DNA of 8,206 nucleotides from NCBI GenBank assembly GCA_905193085.1, contig CAJJNI010000105.1, forward strand, positions 1 to 8,206. The letters run 5' to 3'. Below the pieces are notes generated by a model, which was given only the letters and a program-made list of their open reading frames with translations, made no database searches and was not told the DNA's origin. The translations under genes and the position numbers were made by a program. Positions 6,731 through 8,206 of the stretch are shown piece by piece. Each line of letters starts with the position of its first letter. Positions within the stretch are counted from its first letter, which is position 1. The DNA comes from an uncultured Lachnospiraceae bacterium (GTDB lineage Bacteria; Bacillota; Clostridia; Lachnospirales; Lachnospiraceae).

Positions 6731-8206
6731 ATGTATAACTTATTAAAAAAAATAAAACCGTATCTTGGTATAATACCTGCAATTATTGTTGCGGTATGTA
6801 TATGTGTTTCTCTTTCTGAATATGTTCCGGTTGCGGTAAAGAAATTTGCAAACATGAGCAGTAAAGTAGAAGCAGGTTCAGATGAAGGTGAAGGAAGTAC
6901 AGATAAAGCTTGCAATACATCAGGTGAAGCTTTGCCCGATTCATCTGAAACACCTGAAACTTCTGCTGTTGCGGTGGCTGCTGTATCTGAAAATACAGAC
7001 AGTGTGACAGATTTAACACTTATATCACAGGGGTTTGAAGATGGAATTTATTATGGAACAGGAAAGGGCTTTTGCGGTGAGATAAAGGTAAGAGTAGAAA
7101 TAAAAGATGGAAAGATTACCCAGGTTACGATTGTTTTTGCTTCTGATGATTCACAGTTTTTAGACAGGGCAAAGACAATTATTCCTAAGATGATTTCAGC
7201 GCAGACTCCTGCGGTAGATGGTGTATCAGGAGCAACATACAGCAGCAGGGGTATAAAGCAGGCTGTTGTCAATGCGCTTAAGGGTGCAGTGAAAAGTGGA
7301 GCAATTGATGATGTAATCACGAATATTACAACTGATATTATAAATGATTCTGAACAAAATTCAGATAGTGTAGATATGTATGTTTCTCAAAGACCGGCAT
7401 CAGATGAAAAGACAGAAAATGAGAAGATAGAAAAATTATCAGATGCGATTTATAAAGATGGTGCATATGAAGGCCGCGGAAATGGTTTTGCCGGAGAAAT
7501 AAAAGTGCGGGTAGACATAAATAACGGAAAGATTGCCAATATAGAAATATTGCAGTCATCTGACGGAAAAACTTTTATGGAACTTGCAAAGAGTATTTTA
7601 AATAAAGTTACTGATTCGCAGAATGTAAAAGTTGATACAGTATCAGGAGCAACATACAGCAGCAGGGGAATAATCGGTGCAATAGCAGATGCCCTTAATA
7701 AAGCTGTTATTGATTCTGCAAATGCTCCAAAAACTGACATTGACAACAATGCGACAAAAGAGCCGGTTAAAAGTGCAATTCCGTCAGCTGCGCCACAGCC
7801 GACAGCAAGTGGCAATTCACAGATAACAGCGAGTCCGGATAAGAGTGATTCGCCGGTAACATCAAAGCCTGCAAAGAGCAATGAACCTGCAACAGCAGAA
7901 CCTGCAAAGAGCGATGAACCGGCGACAGCAGAACCTGCAAAGAGCGATGAACCTGCAAAGAGCAATGAGCCTGCGACACCGACTCCTACAGCAACACCTG
8001 TTATTGAAGAAGGAAAATTCCCATACAAAGATGGAACTTATTATGGAAGTGGCAGAGGTTTCAGCGGCGATTCAACAGTTGCAATTGAAATCAAAAATAA
8101 AAAGATTATAAAAGCACTTCTTATTGAGACGGCAGATGATGAGGCATTCATTTCAAGAGCTGTTGTAATACTTGACAGAATTGTTGCTGAGCAGAATACA
8201 AATGTT
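6731..8206 (+). CDS. Extracytoplasmic multi-FMN-binding-domain protein (cut by right edge)
   Basis: The frame is open for 492 codons from ATG6731 (17 bases after the apbE stop, modest AGGGTG site) to the window edge. Residues 11-32 form a membrane anchor without lipobox, followed by an acidic Ser/Thr/Glu-rich spacer to about residue 98. Three FMN_bind domains follow: about 104-184, 241-326, and one starting at 432 that is cut. Each opens with DG-x-Y-x-G-x-G-x-GF-x-G. Domains 1 and 2 carry the flavinylation motif VSGATYSS, with Thr169 and Thr308 as the expected FMN attachment sites. The linker between domains 2 and 3 is Pro/Ala/Lys/Glu-rich and repetitive. This is a RnfG/PplA-like flavin carrier, probably accepting electrons at the membrane and passing them outward; the partner and final acceptor are unknown. 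Total domain number cannot be stated because the C-terminus is missing. Confidence 0.92.
   Translation, partial: MYNLLKKIKPYLGIIPAIIVAVCICVSLSEYVPVAVKKFANMSSKVEAGSDEGEGSTDKACNTSGEALPDSSETPETSAVAVAAVSENTDSVTDLTLISQGFEDGIYYGTGKGFCGEIKVRVEIKDGKITQVTIVFASDDSQFLDRAKTIIPKMISAQTPAVDGVSGATYSSRGIKQAVVNALKGAVKSGAIDDVITNITTDIINDSEQNSDSVDMYVSQRPASDEKTENEKIEKLSDAIYKDGAYEGRGNGFAGEIKVRVDINNGKIANIEILQSSDGKTFMELAKSILNKVTDSQNVKVDTVSGATYSSRGIIGAIADALNKAVIDSANAPKTDIDNNATKEPVKSAIPSAAPQPTASGNSQITASPDKSDSPVTSKPAKSNEPATAEPAKSDEPATAEPAKSDEPAKSNEPATPTPTATPVIEEGKFPYKDGTYYGSGRGFSGDSTVAIEIKNKKIIKALLIETADDEAFISRAVVILDRIVAEQNTNV
7223..7251 (+). repeat. Direct repeat copy 1 over flavinylation motif
   Basis: These 29 bases encode VSGATYSSRG of FMN-binding domain 1 and are identical to 7640-7668 in domain 2, including every synonymous codon position. 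Neighbouring parts of the two domains differ at many synonymous sites. Confidence 0.9.
7640..7668 (+). repeat. Direct repeat copy 2 over flavinylation motif
   Basis: This is the domain 2 copy of the 29-base identical stretch at 7223-7251. The copies are 417 bases apart, which is in frame (139 codons), so recombination between them would remove or add exactly one domain without breaking the gene. Confidence 0.9.
7868..7969 (+). repeat. In-frame tandem repeats coding a Pro/Ala/Lys/Glu linker
   Basis: Near-identical 18-base units (CCTGCAAAGAGCRATGAA, encoding PAKS[N/D]E) and 15-base units (PATAE) alternate: 18-15-18-15-18-18 across codons 380-413, followed by PATPTPTATP. The repeats are multiples of three and form a flexible extracellular linker between FMN domains 2 and 3. 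Their high base identity suggests slippage-prone length variation. Confidence 0.9.

Noticed and set aside
7450..8028. A 192-codon minus-strand open frame with AGSSLFAGS-like repeats
   Set aside because: It lies wholly inside the FMN-binding protein gene; its repeats are just the antisense reading of the plus-strand linker repeats, and no ribosome binding site or recognisable family supports it.
7881..8111. A 76-codon plus-strand open frame rich in Gln/Arg/Leu
   Set aside because: It is an out-of-frame reading of the same linker repeats inside the real gene.
1..8206. tRNA, rRNA, CRISPR array, insertion sequence or phage genes
   Set aside because: No tRNA-like cloverleaf, rRNA segment, regularly spaced repeats, transposase or terminal inverted repeats were recognised on either strand.

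Overview
The window looks like a piece of a low-GC Gram-positive anaerobe, most likely a Clostridia member of the Lachnospiraceae type. This rests on AT-rich coding DNA with heavy AGA/ATA/AAA use, strong AGGAGG-type ribosome binding sites, and gene families typical of gut Firmicutes. It is an inference from composition and gene content; no species can be named.

Layout: (1) 1-405, minus strand: the N-terminal part of a family 2 glycosyltransferase running off the left edge. (2) 406-666: an AT-rich divergent intergenic region with plausible promoters in both directions. (3) 667-4480, plus strand: a tight three-gene unit, hypB, then a 915-residue iron-sulfur/flavin oxidoreductase, then hypA, closed by a very clear intrinsic terminator at 4537-4579. 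(4) 4731 to the right edge, plus strand: a second unit of a membrane-anchored NusG domain II protein, a Gx-transporter family membrane protein, an ApbE-type FMN transferase lipoprotein, and a secreted or membrane-anchored protein with at least three FMN-binding domains, cut by the right edge.

How the genes fit together: HypB (GTPase) and HypA (nickel/zinc protein) are nickel-insertion chaperones, usually for [NiFe] hydrogenase. Here they bracket a large multi-cluster flavoprotein, with no hydrogenase structural gene and no hypCDEF in view. The second unit makes a coherent story: the ApbE-like enzyme would attach FMN covalently to threonines of the FMN-binding domains outside the membrane, while the NusG-II and Gx-transporter proteins are regular companions of such systems. 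They resemble, from memory, the EetA/EetB/FmnB/PplA parts of the Listeria flavin-based extracellular electron transfer locus. The most interesting features are the hypB-oxidoreductase-hypA sandwich and the multi-domain flavin carrier with its repetitive linker. Two real genes that run off the window (the glycosyltransferase and the flavin carrier) were translated directly from the sequence.
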